NCBI GenBank assembly: GCA_964453215.1 | Contig: CAYVRR010000004.1 | Location: 19,236-83,235 of the forward strand | Source of the DNA: SABI01 sp964453215 | Lineage (GTDB): Bacteria; Spirochaetota; Spirochaetia; Sphaerochaetales; Sphaerochaetaceae | Length of the DNA stretch: 64,000 bases | Reading direction: 5' to 3' | Shown here: piece after piece, positions 16,854 through 26,232 of the stretch | How the letters are laid out: each line of letters opens with the position of its first letter | Numbering within the stretch: the stretch's first letter is position 1 | Translations under genes and position numbers: made by a program | The notes under the pieces: model-generated | What the model was told of the DNA's origin: nothing | The model's database searches: none | What the model saw: only the letters and a program-made list of their open reading frames with translations

Positions 16854-17912
16854 CTAAAGCTCCATATGCTTCTTTACTTCGCGACTTGTGATTTCAGTAA
16901 TAATCCCTTTTTCTGTAATAATACCACTAATTAAGGTACTCATCGTTACATCAAAAGCAGGGTTAAATACCTGTACACCCAATGGGCCAGTTCTTTTTCC
17001 AAACCCATTAATAACCTCTTCTCCATCCCTTTGTTCTATTGGGATATCATCTCCTGTTTTGGTTGCTAAGTCAAATGTTGAAGTTGGGGCAGCTACATAA
17101 AACGGAACGCCATAATTTTTAGCAATAATTGCAACCCCCAAAGTCCCTATTTTGTTAGCAACATCTCCATTTGCTGCAATTCTATCTGCCCCAACAATAA
17201 TAGCATCAATTTTACCCATTTTCATCACAATAGCTGCCATACTATCACAAAGGACAGTTACATCAAGGCCAGCTTTTAATAGTTCATAGGAGGTAAGGCG
17301 TGAGCCTTGTAAAAGGGGGCGCGTTTCATTTGAATAGACTTTAAAATTATATCCCCTTTCATGACCTAAATAGAGTGGAGCTAAAGCTGTTCCATATCCA
17401 CTTGTTGCAAGCCCTCCAGCATTACAGTGGGTCATAATACCCATCCCTTTTTTAAAGAGGGTAAGACCATGCTCTCCAATAGACTTTGACATCTCTTGGT
17501 CTTCTTTCAAAATCGCATAACTCTCTTCTTTAAGAGATGAGAGGATGGATGCTATTGAAGTGTTTTTATTGGCGACTTCTAAAAGAAGTCTTTTTTCCAT
17601 CCTATCAAGTGCCCAAAAGAGGTTCACTGCTGTTGGACGAGATGATCCTAAGTATGCTTTTAAATGAGAGGCATCTGTTATGAGGCTCTCTATTGAAGTG
17701 TGATTTGCTTTAAGAAGGCACACATACATTCCAAAAGCTGCTGCAATTCCAATAGCTGGAGCTCCTCTTACACGAAGTTTAAATATTGCTTCGAAAATAT
17801 CTTCCTTCGTATCAAGATGAAGAAATACCTCTTTTTCAGGCAACTGAGTTTGATCGAGTAGATAAAGAGCTTTTTCACTCTTATCTAACATTACGGGAAC
17901 AACTGTATTCAT
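16854..17912 (-). CDS. mtnA: S-methyl-5-thioribose-1-phosphate isomerase
   Basis: 352 residues from the ATG at 17912, chosen because AAGGAGAGAG precedes it; the frame is open to 17963 but that start would overlap mtnP. Family motifs: KLRVRGAPAIGIAAAFGM, the catalytic-Cys segment THCNAGGLAT, SNETRPLLQGSRLTSYEL, and the catalytic Asp in VGADRIAANGDVANKIGT. It converts the methylthioribose-1-phosphate made by MtnP to methylthioribulose-1-phosphate. The next enzymes of methionine salvage (MtnB or an MTRu-1-P aldolase) are not in the window. Confidence 0.93.
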   Translation of the reverse strand: MNTVVPVMLDKSEKALYLLDQTQLPEKEVFLHLDTKEDIFEAIFKLRVRGAPAIGIAAAFGMYVCLLKANHTSIESLITDASHLKAYLGSSRPTAVNLFWALDRMEKRLLLEVANKNTSIASILSSLKEESYAILKEDQEMSKSIGEHGLTLFKKGMGIMTHCNAGGLATSGYGTALAPLYLGHERGYNFKVYSNETRPLLQGSRLTSYELLKAGLDVTVLCDSMAAIVMKMGKIDAIIVGADRIAANGDVANKIGTLGVAIIAKNYGVPFYVAAPTSTFDLATKTGDDIPIEQRDGEEVINGFGKRTGPLGVQVFNPAFDVTMSTLISGIITEKGIITEITSREVKKHMEL

Positions 17913-17928
17913 AATTAGACTCTCTCCT

Positions 17929-18705
17929 TTATGATAAGTATAATAGTGAAGAGGTGCATTCACACATCTTTTGGTCTAAAACCGATGAACTAAAAATGTC
18001 ACTAATAATCTCTATTGTATTGTTTCTTGCCTCTATGATTTCATGTTTATGATCGATCTGGGCAAGGTTTTCATCCTTCACACCACAGGCCATATTAGAA
18101 ATCAATCCTATAGAAGCATAACACATACCGAGCTCTTTCGCTAAAAGAACTTCTGGTATTCCAGTCATTCCAACAATATCACCCTGCAAAATTCTATACA
18201 TATTAATTTCACTTTTACTCTCAAATCTGGGTCCATCGGTGCACACATAGGTTTTGTTGGCAACTACTAAGATATTTTTCTCTTTTGCTTTTTCGATAAA
18301 ATGAGCTCGTAGATTTCTACAATATGGATCTTTCATATCTGTGTGGGCAACAACACCATCACTTCCATCAAAAAATGTTTTTATTCGTGATGTAGTGAAG
18401 TCTAAAAAATCATCAATTACTACAATAGAGCCAACTGGGATAGTCGCTTCGATTGCTCCACTAGTTGCTAAGGCATAGATATGGGTGATACCAAGTTCTT
18501 TTAAGGCCCACATATTTGCCCTGTAGGGTATTTTATGGGGCGGTGTAGTGTGGTCTAGTCCATGACGGGGAAGAAAAAGGATCTCTTGTGTATCGAGAGT
18601 AAACTGATACGTTGCAACTTCCCCATATGGAGTTTTAATTGTATTGGGACCTCGTAGATTAGGTAGTGAGCTCACTCCTGTTCCACCAATAATTGCTTTA
18701 TTCAT
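17929..18705 (-). CDS. mtnP: S-methyl-5'-thioadenosine phosphorylase
   Basis: 258 residues of the PNP/MTAP phosphorylase family. IIGGTGVSSLP at the N-terminus is the phosphate-binding start; LPRHGLDHTTPPHKIPYRAN, TDGPRFES and DIVGMTGIPEVLLAKEL are typical. It splits methylthioadenosine with phosphate to adenine and methylthioribose-1-phosphate, the substrate of MtnA encoded 16 bases downstream. The importer further down supplies possible substrate. Purine-nucleoside specificity (inosine/guanosine) is a less likely alternative given mtnA next door. Confidence 0.92.
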   Translation of the reverse strand: MNKAIIGGTGVSSLPNLRGPNTIKTPYGEVATYQFTLDTQEILFLPRHGLDHTTPPHKIPYRANMWALKELGITHIYALATSGAIEATIPVGSIVVIDDFLDFTTSRIKTFFDGSDGVVAHTDMKDPYCRNLRAHFIEKAKEKNILVVANKTYVCTDGPRFESKSEINMYRILQGDIVGMTGIPEVLLAKELGMCYASIGLISNMACGVKDENLAQIDHKHEIIEARNNTIEIISDIFSSSVLDQKMCECTSSLLYLS

Positions 18706-18722
18706 ATGTTAGCTCCTCAACG

Positions 18723-19472
18723 TTATGATGTGTGTAGATGTACTGTTACAATATTTTTTTTGTTGTTAAAGGGGATATGTGCTTTATCTGTTGTGATGAT
18801 ATAATCAAAATCATCAACTGAAGCAAAAATGAAAGGGGAATCTTTATTAAACTTTGTTGAATCTACTACTAAAATATTTATCTTACTTTGCTCAATCACT
18901 TTTTTATTTATTACTGAAACATCTTTATCAAAAGAACTCACCCCATGAGGAGAAACGCCACTCGCTCCAATAATAGAGGTTGTAAAATTCATAGCACTGA
19001 TTTCATTAAATACAGAGGGGCCGTAGGTGATTGAAAAACTGTTTTCTAACTTTCCCCCAATTATTACACTTTTTATATCATGTTCTACTAACTTTCTTGC
19101 GTGAAATATTCCATTTGTTACAACAGTAATATCTTTATCCTTAAGGAAAGGGATAAGGTAGTTCTCAGTTGTTCCAGGTCCTAAATAGATGACATCATTG
19201 TGATTGATGTAGGAGGCGGCTTTTGTACAGATAAGAAGCTTCTCTTCTAGGTTAACCTCTAATCTATTGGAAACTGAATGATCAAGTTGTTCACTCAATT
19301 TTACCCCGCCTCCATTTAAAAGAATAATCTTTCCATCTAATTCTAACTTCTTCACATCTCTACGTACGGTTGGCAGAGAGACTTGAGTATACTCTGCTAA
19401 GTCTTGTAAATAGACCACGCGATGTATTTTTATATAATCATATATTTTCTTTTGTCGTACGTAGGGAATCAT
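18723..19472 (-). CDS. DeoR-family transcriptional repressor
   Basis: 249 residues. N-terminal winged helix (QKKIYDYIKIHRVVYLQDLAEYT and a VSLPTVRRDVKKLE recognition helix), then the DeoR sugar-phosphate sensor domain with GPGTTENYLIPFL, TNGIFHA and the C-terminal VVDSTKFNKDSPF. It lies in the same transcript as mtnP and mtnA, so methylthioribose-phosphate or another pentose-phosphate is the likely inducer. AGGCAGGTG precedes the ATG. Confidence 0.88.
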   Translation of the reverse strand: MIPYVRQKKIYDYIKIHRVVYLQDLAEYTQVSLPTVRRDVKKLELDGKIILLNGGGVKLSEQLDHSVSNRLEVNLEEKLLICTKAASYINHNDVIYLGPGTTENYLIPFLKDKDITVVTNGIFHARKLVEHDIKSVIIGGKLENSFSITYGPSVFNEISAMNFTTSIIGASGVSPHGVSSFDKDVSVINKKVIEQSKINILVVDSTKFNKDSPFIFASVDDFDYIITTDKAHIPFNNKKNIVTVHLHTS

Positions 19473-19483
19473 ATCACCTGCCT

Positions 19484-20728
19484 TTATTGATAATCTTCTC
19501 CAGTGAGATAGCGATAGAATGCATTGTTTACATAAAAAGGTTCAACACTTACATCTAATCCACTTAAACTCTCTAGAGCTTTTACAAGTTCTTGGGAGCT
19601 CTCTATTAAGCTAAATGGGTGGATTGAATACCCATTCTCTCGTAACACACAATCAACTATTTCTTTATAGGCATCCTCATCAGGATTAAAGGTTGCACTA
19701 TATAGTGGTTGCCACCATGCACCTTTAATGAGTTTTACCTCACTCCCTTTTGCTTGATTTTCATCATTCTTTTTGGAGTACGTATGTATAATTCCATCAA
19801 ATTTTTTAAGATCAGCTACACTCTCAAATTCAAATTTTACATCATACTCAACAGCATAGGCTAAATAGAGGTCATCACTAAATTGAACTACTGAATAAAA
19901 CTGACTTGGCTCTGGAACAGGACCCCAATCAAGGAGGTATTCGTATACTGACACTTTTGGCTCTATTTGAATGTAAGCATCAATATCTTCACTGTGTAGA
20001 AGTACGACAAGTTGTTTTAGGTGAACTTCATCACTATGGCCATATTTAATTGTGTGGGATGGTAAAAATGAAGCGATATCGACATCTTTTTTCAAATTAT
20101 ACCCAGTAGAAGCTTTTTGTTGTACAGCAAGGGCTCCAACTTGATCAAGGTTGTCATCAGAAAAGAGGGTATATTGATTAAAAGCTAACGATATTCTTTC
20201 TAAAATATCATCATCACTAATTCTCCCAATTGAGTTACGGGCAAGACCCTCTGCTTTTGCCACTTGCATAATGAGGTATGTTGCTACATCAGAATGTAAT
20301 GTAGATGAGGATAAAAGTTCTTTTGCAACAGCATCACTGATAAGGTGAGCATCAATACTCGTGGCGACATATGGTGCAATAAGGGGATCAGCTGATGTAA
20401 TTCCAACTTTTTCTAATCTACGTAATGCTTTTTGAGGTGAGTAGGTGGCAGCGAGTTCACTTAAGTTGGTGGCATCGACAATGGCTTTAAAAACATTAAA
20501 GTTCTCTTCATCAACCACATCTCGCTGTAATAGAGCATTCATTGCACTATCAAAGGTTGAAATCTCTACACTCCCTTTCATGAGGGGAATACTATAGTAT
20601 TCAAATAAATAGGCCGCATCCTTTTCATCTGAATAGCGAATTTCTTGGTGTTGACTTTCCATCGTGGCACAACCAATAACAGAAAATACTAGTGAGACGA
20701 TGATGAACATCTTCATAATCTTTTTCAT
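19484..20728 (-). CDS. Lipoprotein of unknown function heading the mtn operon
   Basis: 414 residues with a clear lipobox (SVIGC, Cys near residue 20). The remainder is mixed helical sequence without motifs that I recognise; a DDxxLAYAVEYDVKFEFES stretch in the middle looks like beta structure. It has AAGGAG before the ATG and lies 11 bases ahead of the deoR gene, so it is co-transcribed with the methylthioadenosine genes. A role in uptake is possible, but nothing in the sequence shows it. Confidence 0.8.
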   Translation of the reverse strand: MKKIMKMFIIVSLVFSVIGCATMESQHQEIRYSDEKDAAYLFEYYSIPLMKGSVEISTFDSAMNALLQRDVVDEENFNVFKAIVDATNLSELAATYSPQKALRRLEKVGITSADPLIAPYVATSIDAHLISDAVAKELLSSSTLHSDVATYLIMQVAKAEGLARNSIGRISDDDILERISLAFNQYTLFSDDNLDQVGALAVQQKASTGYNLKKDVDIASFLPSHTIKYGHSDEVHLKQLVVLLHSEDIDAYIQIEPKVSVYEYLLDWGPVPEPSQFYSVVQFSDDLYLAYAVEYDVKFEFESVADLKKFDGIIHTYSKKNDENQAKGSEVKLIKGAWWQPLYSATFNPDEDAYKEIVDCVLRENGYSIHPFSLIESSQELVKALESLSGLDVSVEPFYVNNAFYRYLTGEDYQ

Positions 20729-20775
20729 ACAAATTCTCCTTTAGTCACCTTTAAATTTTTTTAGATACAAGAAGC

Positions 20776-20808
20776 ATGTGTGGTCTTTATAAAAACGATA
20801 CCACACAT
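20776..20808. promoter_or_regulatory. 9-bp inverted repeat upstream of the lipoprotein-deoR-mtnPA operon
   Basis: ATGTGTGGT (20776-20784) and its exact complement ACCACACAT (20800-20808) flank a 15-base AT-rich centre, 48 bases before the lipoprotein start. Position and symmetry fit an operator, with the DeoR protein of the operon as first candidate. I could not place a convincing -35/-10 beside it. Confidence 0.5.
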
Positions 20809-21128
20809 AGTAGGGGTTGTCCAGAAATTTTCATAAAAAGAAAATTATTGAAAATATGTGAAAATTTATTTTCTCATCAAGCTGCTTCATCCCACTCTAT
20901 ACCCATACATTAATTCATCTTTTTTAACATTCTTTTGAAGTAAAGGGAGTTGGCTCACTCTGTGAGTATACGCAGTTTTTCTTCCCATCTAACAACCAAT
21001 TGGTACATGAGAGAGCTACTTTATCAGATGTTTGTCCCCTATGGGTTGTTGCTACTTTTGTGTTTTTACGTTAAAACGTATCAGTATACTATTAGTTTTC
21101 TTATACCAGAAGTTTAGGTGGTGATTAT
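20809..21128 (+). promoter_or_regulatory. Leader and promoter region of gltX
   Basis: Rest of the divergent gap. A TATACT -10 lies at 21085-21090 without a good -35. Just upstream TACGTT (21067-21072) and AACGTA (21075-21080) make a short inverted repeat overlapping the expected -35 area, a possible operator. AACAACC near 20988 can pair with GGTTGTT near 21045, but I see no T-box AGGGTGGNACCGCG core, no tRNA and no coding frame with a ribosome site here. Confidence 0.4.
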
Positions 21129-22613
21129 ATGGAAGTTCGAGTTCGCTATGCCCCGTCTCCAACAGGGCTACAACATATTGGAGGAATAAGGACAGCGTTA
21201 TTTAATTATTTCTTTGCCCGTTCTCAAAAGGGTAAATTCATTTTACGCATTGAAGATACAGATCAAGAAAGATCGAGTGAAGAAGCTCTTCAAGATTTAT
21301 ATGATACTCTTTCTTGGCTCAATATTACCCCCGATGAAGGACCCATCCAACAAGGCCCCTATGCTCCCTACGTTCAAAGTGAACGAGCTGATATATATAG
21401 AAATCATGCCTATGACCTCATTCAAAAAGAGAAAGCGTATAAATGTTTTTGCACAAGTGAGAGACTTGATGCCTTAAGAGAAGAGCAAGTTGCCAATAAG
21501 AGTAAACAAATTGGGTATGATGGAAAGTGTCGGCACCTTAGTGAAGAAGAGATTAAAGAAAATGAGTCAAAAGGTATGCCCTTTGTTATCCGTCTTAAAG
21601 TTCCCAAAGAAGGTAAAACAACATTTCATGATGTTCTCATGGGAGATATTACGAGAAAGAATAAGGATGTGAATCCAGATCCTGTGCTATTAAAAAGTGA
21701 TGGGTTTCCAACCTATCACCTTGCAAACGTGATAGATGATCACAGTATGAATATTACCCATATCATGAGGGCTCAAGAGTGGATCCCATCAGGACCTCTT
21801 CATATTCTCATTTATGAAGCATTTGGGTGGACACCTCCCTTGTATTGCCACCTTCCCATGGTTATGGGGAAAGATGGTAAAAAGCTCTCTAAACGACATG
21901 GCTCTACTGCAGTGAGAGATTTTAAGGAAAAAGGATACCTACCCGAAGCTCTATTAAATTACGTCTCTATGGTTGGGTGGTCGTATGATGATAAAACTCA
22001 GTTCTTTAGTATGGATGAACTTTGTACCCTCTTTAGTTTAGAAAAAATAAATAAAGCACCTGGTGTATTTGATTATAAAAAGCTCGATTGGTATAATGGC
22101 ATGTATATCAGGGAAAAAAGTGATGATGAGTTATTCACCCTTTTACTCCCCTTTATGTGGGAGTGTGGCTATATCTCAAAAGAGGTGAGGGATGATGAAA
22201 AAGAGAAATTTCTTTCTATTATCCCACTCATTAAAGAGCGACTTAAGCTCTTAAGTGATGTTGGTGAATTAGTTAAGTTTCTCTACACAGATGATGAAGT
22301 AAAAGATTCATCACTATTAATTCCAAAAAAACAAACTCTCGTAGAAACCTATCAGGCCTTAAAAGGGGCACACCAGATATTAGTAGATCATCAAAGTGAG
22401 AGCGATGAAATTATTGAAGAGCATTTAAGCTTGTTAGCCTCAACGTTAGGTATAAAAGTAAATGGAGTGTTTATGCCAATAAGGGTGAGTGTAACAACAT
22501 CTCCTGTCTCCCCCCCTCTGTTCGATTCTATTCGAGCCCTTGGGTGGGACACATCATTAAAAAGAATTGAAAGAGCAATAACATTATTAGAAACTGAGGT
22601 AAAAAATGGCTGA
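21129..22613 (+). CDS. gltX: Glutamyl-tRNA synthetase
   Basis: 494 residues, class I synthetase. The HIGH-type motif is in SPTGLQHIGGIRTALFN at residue 10, LRIEDTDQERS follows, and the KMSKS-type motif reads KKLSKRHGS near residue 254. It charges tRNA-Glu (and possibly tRNA-Gln, if the cell uses GatCAB). A CFCTSERL...CRHL segment near residue 107 may bind zinc. It heads a run of three synthetase genes and its end overlaps glyS by 8 bases. Confidence 0.96.
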   Translation: MEVRVRYAPSPTGLQHIGGIRTALFNYFFARSQKGKFILRIEDTDQERSSEEALQDLYDTLSWLNITPDEGPIQQGPYAPYVQSERADIYRNHAYDLIQKEKAYKCFCTSERLDALREEQVANKSKQIGYDGKCRHLSEEEIKENESKGMPFVIRLKVPKEGKTTFHDVLMGDITRKNKDVNPDPVLLKSDGFPTYHLANVIDDHSMNITHIMRAQEWIPSGPLHILIYEAFGWTPPLYCHLPMVMGKDGKKLSKRHGSTAVRDFKEKGYLPEALLNYVSMVGWSYDDKTQFFSMDELCTLFSLEKINKAPGVFDYKKLDWYNGMYIREKSDDELFTLLLPFMWECGYISKEVRDDEKEKFLSIIPLIKERLKLLSDVGELVKFLYTDDEVKDSSLLIPKKQTLVETYQALKGAHQILVDHQSESDEIIEEHLSLLASTLGIKVNGVFMPIRVSVTTSPVSPPLFDSIRALGWDTSLKRIERAITLLETEVKNG

Positions 22614-23931
22614 AAACACATTAGAAAAGATTGTTTCCTTATGCAAACGAAGAGGGTTTATTTTCCAATCGAGTGAAATTTATGGAGGCTTAAGTGGTGC
22701 TTGGGATTATGGTCCACTAGGGGTTGAATTAAAGAATAATATTAGAGATTTTTGGTGGAAAGAGATGACCCAAATGCACGATAATATTGTGGGACTCGAT
22801 GCCTCTATTCTGATGCACCCAAAAGTGTGGGAAGCTAGTGGCCATATCTCTAACTTCACAGATCCAATGGTTGATTGTAAAGTGTGTAAAAGTAGGTTCA
22901 GAAGTGATCAGATTGACTTAAGTGCACCTTGTCAAAATTGTGGATCAAAAGATTCATTCACAGAACCTAGAAACTTTAACTTAATGTTTTCAACTCACAT
23001 GGGTTCTGTCCAAGACTCATCAAGTGTGGTCTATCTACGACCAGAAACTGCTCAAGGAATATATGCCGATTTTAAAAACGTAGTGCAATCAACACGAGTA
23101 AAGATTCCTTTTGGAATAGCCCAAGTAGGTAAATCTTTTAGAAATGAGATTACTACAAAGAATTTTATCTTCCGATCATGTGAATTTGAACAAATGGAGA
23201 TGCAATATTTTGTAAAACCTGGTGAAGATGAAGCTTGGTTTGATTTCTGGAAAGAACAAAGAATGGCCTTTTATCATAAAATGGGAATTAATCCCGAAAG
23301 CCTTAGATGGCACAAACATGGGGATGATGAACTCGCTTTTTATGCAAAAGATGCCTATGATATCCAATACCTATTCCCAATGGGATGGCAAGAACTTGAA
23401 GGAGTTCATAACAGAACTGATTATGATCTATCTCAACATCAAAAATTTAGTGGAAAAGATCTCTCATATCTCGATCAAGAAACGAATGAGCGCTTTGTTC
23501 CATATGTTGTAGAAACTTCAGCTGGGCTCACTCGTAATGTCCTTATGGCCCTTAGTGATGCATATGAAGAAGAAACTCTCCCTGATGGAGACAAAAGAAC
23601 TGTTCTTCATTTCCATCCAAAAATTGCTCCAGTTACTGTTGCTATCCTTCCCCTTGTGAAAAAAGATGGAATTAGCGAAAAAGCAATGAAGTTAGAAAAA
23701 GAGCTAAGAGAAGATTTTGCAACCTTCTACGATCAAAGTGGAGCGATTGGAAGAAGATATCGGAGGATGGATGAAATTGGAACTCCCTATTGTGTCACCT
23801 TAGATTATCAAACACTAATAGATAATACAGTGACAGTGAGATATAGAGATTCAATGGAGCAAGAGAGAGTCCATATAGATGCCCTACCAGGACATTTAAT
23901 GAATGCAACAAAGAACTACAAAAGAGGATAG
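22606..23931 (+). CDS. glyS: Glycyl-tRNA synthetase, single-chain class II type
   Basis: 441 residues of the dimeric alpha2 type, not the alpha/beta type. Start KIVSLCKRRGFIFQSSEIYGG is standard; a zinc-like CKVC...CQNCG pair sits near residues 93-119; motif 2 is FRNEITTKNFIFRSCEFEQ, motif 3 lies in the VETSAGLTRNVL region, and the C-terminal anticodon domain begins near APVTVAILPL. GAGGT lies before the ATG within gltX, so the two are translationally coupled. Confidence 0.96.
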   Translation: MAENTLEKIVSLCKRRGFIFQSSEIYGGLSGAWDYGPLGVELKNNIRDFWWKEMTQMHDNIVGLDASILMHPKVWEASGHISNFTDPMVDCKVCKSRFRSDQIDLSAPCQNCGSKDSFTEPRNFNLMFSTHMGSVQDSSSVVYLRPETAQGIYADFKNVVQSTRVKIPFGIAQVGKSFRNEITTKNFIFRSCEFEQMEMQYFVKPGEDEAWFDFWKEQRMAFYHKMGINPESLRWHKHGDDELAFYAKDAYDIQYLFPMGWQELEGVHNRTDYDLSQHQKFSGKDLSYLDQETNERFVPYVVETSAGLTRNVLMALSDAYEEETLPDGDKRTVLHFHPKIAPVTVAILPLVKKDGISEKAMKLEKELREDFATFYDQSGAIGRRYRRMDEIGTPYCVTLDYQTLIDNTVTVRYRDSMEQERVHIDALPGHLMNATKNYKRG

Positions 23932-23933
23932 AT

Positions 23934-25184
23934 ATGAACGCGGCATTACAAGTACTCCAAGAGAGAGGATTTATTAAACAGTGCACACATGCTCAACAGC
24001 TCAGTGACAGAATGGATAGTGAAAAACTTACATTTTATCTTGGAGTTGACCCTACAGGGAAAAGTATTCATATCGGTCATATGGTTCCTTTCTTTGCAAT
24101 GCACCATCTTCAAGAACATGGACACCATCCAATAGCACTAGTTGGTGGGGGAACGAGTTTAATTGGAGATCCTTCTGGGAAAACTGAGATGAGAAAAATG
24201 CTCACTCCAGAGCAGATAGTCTCTAACAGTGCAGCATTAAAAGATCAACTTGGCACTGTTGTAGACTTTAGTGACCACAAAGACCCTACAAAAGGGAATG
24301 CCATCATGTTAAACAACTATGATTGGCTTGGAAAACTCAACTACATAGAATTCCTCAGAGATATTGGAAAACACTTCTCTGTGAATCGGATGCTCACTTT
24401 TGAAAGTTATAAACAACGCCTTGAGAGGGGATTGAGCTTTATTGAGTTTAATTACCAACTCCTTCAATCATACGATTTTCTTGTATTACACCAAAACTAT
24501 AATGCCACCCTTCAAATTGGGGGTGATGATCAGTGGGGAAATATTGTTGCAGGGATTGAACTGATTCGTAAAATAGAAGGAAAAGAGAGCTATGGACTCA
24601 CCTTCAATCTTATTAGTCGCAGTGATGGTCAAAAGATGGGCAAAAGTGAAAAAGGGGCAGTATTCTTAGACCCTGAGATGTTTAGCCCTTACGACTTCTT
24701 CCAATATTGGAGAAATGTAAATGATGAAGATGTTATTAAATTTTTAAAACTTTTCACCTTTTTACCCCTTGATGAAATTAAAGAGTATGAAGATCCAAAA
24801 AGAAACATTAATGAAGGAAAAGAGCGATTAGCATTTGAGCAAACAAAAATTATTCATGGCGAAGAAGAAGCAGATAAAGCCCTCATCGCAGCCAAAGCTA
24901 TGTTTGGTTCCCAAAAGATAGTATCGACAGAAGGGCTCCCATTCATTACACTATCTAAAGAGACTTTAGAAGGTGGAGTTGGTGCAATAGAACTTTTTGC
25001 AATGACAGACCTTTGTTCTACCAACAGTGATGCAAGGCGTTTGATTCGTCAAGGTGGAGCCTCTGTGAACGATAGAAAGATAGAAGATGAGAAATCTATT
25101 ATTGACGTATCTTGGGTAGATGAAGATGGATTTCTTCTTTTGAAAGCAGGAAAAAAACGATACTTCAAAGTAGTCGTTGAATAA
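23934..25184 (+). CDS. tyrS: Tyrosyl-tRNA synthetase
   Basis: 416 residues. HIGH motif in SIHIGHMVPFF, tyrosine-binding YQLLQSYDF, GGDDQWGN, and a KMSKS loop reading KMGKSEKG (Gly for Ser, common in TyrRS). The C-terminal 60 residues are an S4 RNA-binding domain (ARRLIRQGGASVND). The start is 3 bases after the glyS stop, with AGAGGA as ribosome site. A transporter operon follows on the same strand after 46 bases. Confidence 0.96.
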   Translation: MNAALQVLQERGFIKQCTHAQQLSDRMDSEKLTFYLGVDPTGKSIHIGHMVPFFAMHHLQEHGHHPIALVGGGTSLIGDPSGKTEMRKMLTPEQIVSNSAALKDQLGTVVDFSDHKDPTKGNAIMLNNYDWLGKLNYIEFLRDIGKHFSVNRMLTFESYKQRLERGLSFIEFNYQLLQSYDFLVLHQNYNATLQIGGDDQWGNIVAGIELIRKIEGKESYGLTFNLISRSDGQKMGKSEKGAVFLDPEMFSPYDFFQYWRNVNDEDVIKFLKLFTFLPLDEIKEYEDPKRNINEGKERLAFEQTKIIHGEEEADKALIAAKAMFGSQKIVSTEGLPFITLSKETLEGGVGAIELFAMTDLCSTNSDARRLIRQGGASVNDRKIEDEKSIIDVSWVDEDGFLLLKAGKKRYFKVVVE

Positions 25185-25230
25185 AAGATAAAGGCACCCA
25201 CCTTACATATGGGTAAAATGGAGCGTAGAT

Positions 25231-26232
25231 ATGAAGAATATCACGATTAATAAAAAATTCGGTATTGCTATGTTGATGGTTATACTCGTGATGACTTCTC
25301 TTTTTTCACAAGCTGTGCAAGAAGCACAAAATAAGAGAGATCAAGTTGTAATTAATATGGGCGTTATGAAAGGTCCAAGTGGCTTTGGTGTTGCTGGTAT
25401 CACTCAAAAAGGGGGCAAGATTGATGAGATCACCTCATTTAATGTAAAAGTACATGGCTCCTTTAATGAAGTAATTGCAAAACTTGCTAATGGAGAACTT
25501 GACATTGCAGCTCTTCCCACAAACGTTGCCGCAAATTTGTATGCTAAAGATGTCCCTATAAAGTTAGCTGCTGTTACTGGTGAAGGAATGCTTCAATTCA
25601 TTACAACAGATCCAACTATTACAGAGTTTCCTCAATTACAAAATAGATCAATTGCTATTCCAGGAGCAGGTGGAACTCCAGATCAACTGACACAAATTTA
25701 TTTTACTGCCTTTGGGTATGATACTACAGAATTTGTTACACTCGATTATTCAATTTCTGCTCCAGCTCAACTAACTCAGATGTATATTGCAGGGAAAAAA
25801 GATTTAGTTGTACTACCAGAGCCATTTTTGTCAATGGCAAAAGCTAAAGAACCCAATAGTATTGTCCTCCTTGATTATCAAAACTTATGGCAAGCACTTA
25901 CAGGAACCCCTAACTATCCAATGACAGTTCTTGTAGTGAGAGATTCATTTATTGAAAAGTATCCTCACCTGCTTTCTGTTGCTCTTAATGAGGTAAAGGA
26001 GAGTATTGAATGGGTTAATGAATATGTTGAAGAAGCCTCTATAGAGATTGAAAAACAAGGTATTATGAGTAAAGATTTGGCTAAATTAAGTATTCCCAAT
26101 TGCAATTTAAACTTCATATTAGCCCAAGATGCATATGATAGCATCGATATGTATTACAATGTCCTCTATGGATTTGATTTTGAGTCAATTGGTTCAAAAG
26201 TACCAGATGAAGATTTCTACCTGGAAAACTAG
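25231..26232 (+). CDS. ABC substrate-binding protein, NitT/TauT (SsuA/THI5-like) type
   Basis: 333 residues. Signal peptide with a long hydrophobic core ending near SLFSQA and no lipobox Cys. Features of this class: GPSGFGVAGI ligand loop, LANGELDIAALPTN, IAIPGAGGTPDQL, and LVVLPEPF. Substrates of the class range from nitrate, taurine and sulfonates to thiamin precursors; none is indicated, and no thiamin or other riboswitch precedes it. GGAG lies about 8 bases upstream of the ATG. Confidence 0.88.
   Translation: MKNITINKKFGIAMLMVILVMTSLFSQAVQEAQNKRDQVVINMGVMKGPSGFGVAGITQKGGKIDEITSFNVKVHGSFNEVIAKLANGELDIAALPTNVAANLYAKDVPIKLAAVTGEGMLQFITTDPTITEFPQLQNRSIAIPGAGGTPDQLTQIYFTAFGYDTTEFVTLDYSISAPAQLTQMYIAGKKDLVVLPEPFLSMAKAKEPNSIVLLDYQNLWQALTGTPNYPMTVLVVRDSFIEKYPHLLSVALNEVKESIEWVNEYVEEASIEIEKQGIMSKDLAKLSIPNCNLNFILAQDAYDSIDMYYNVLYGFDFESIGSKVPDEDFYLEN

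Noticed and set aside
20809..21128. T-box or other riboswitch before the synthetase genes
   Set aside because: No T-box antiterminator core or terminator alternative was found; only weak pairing between distant words.
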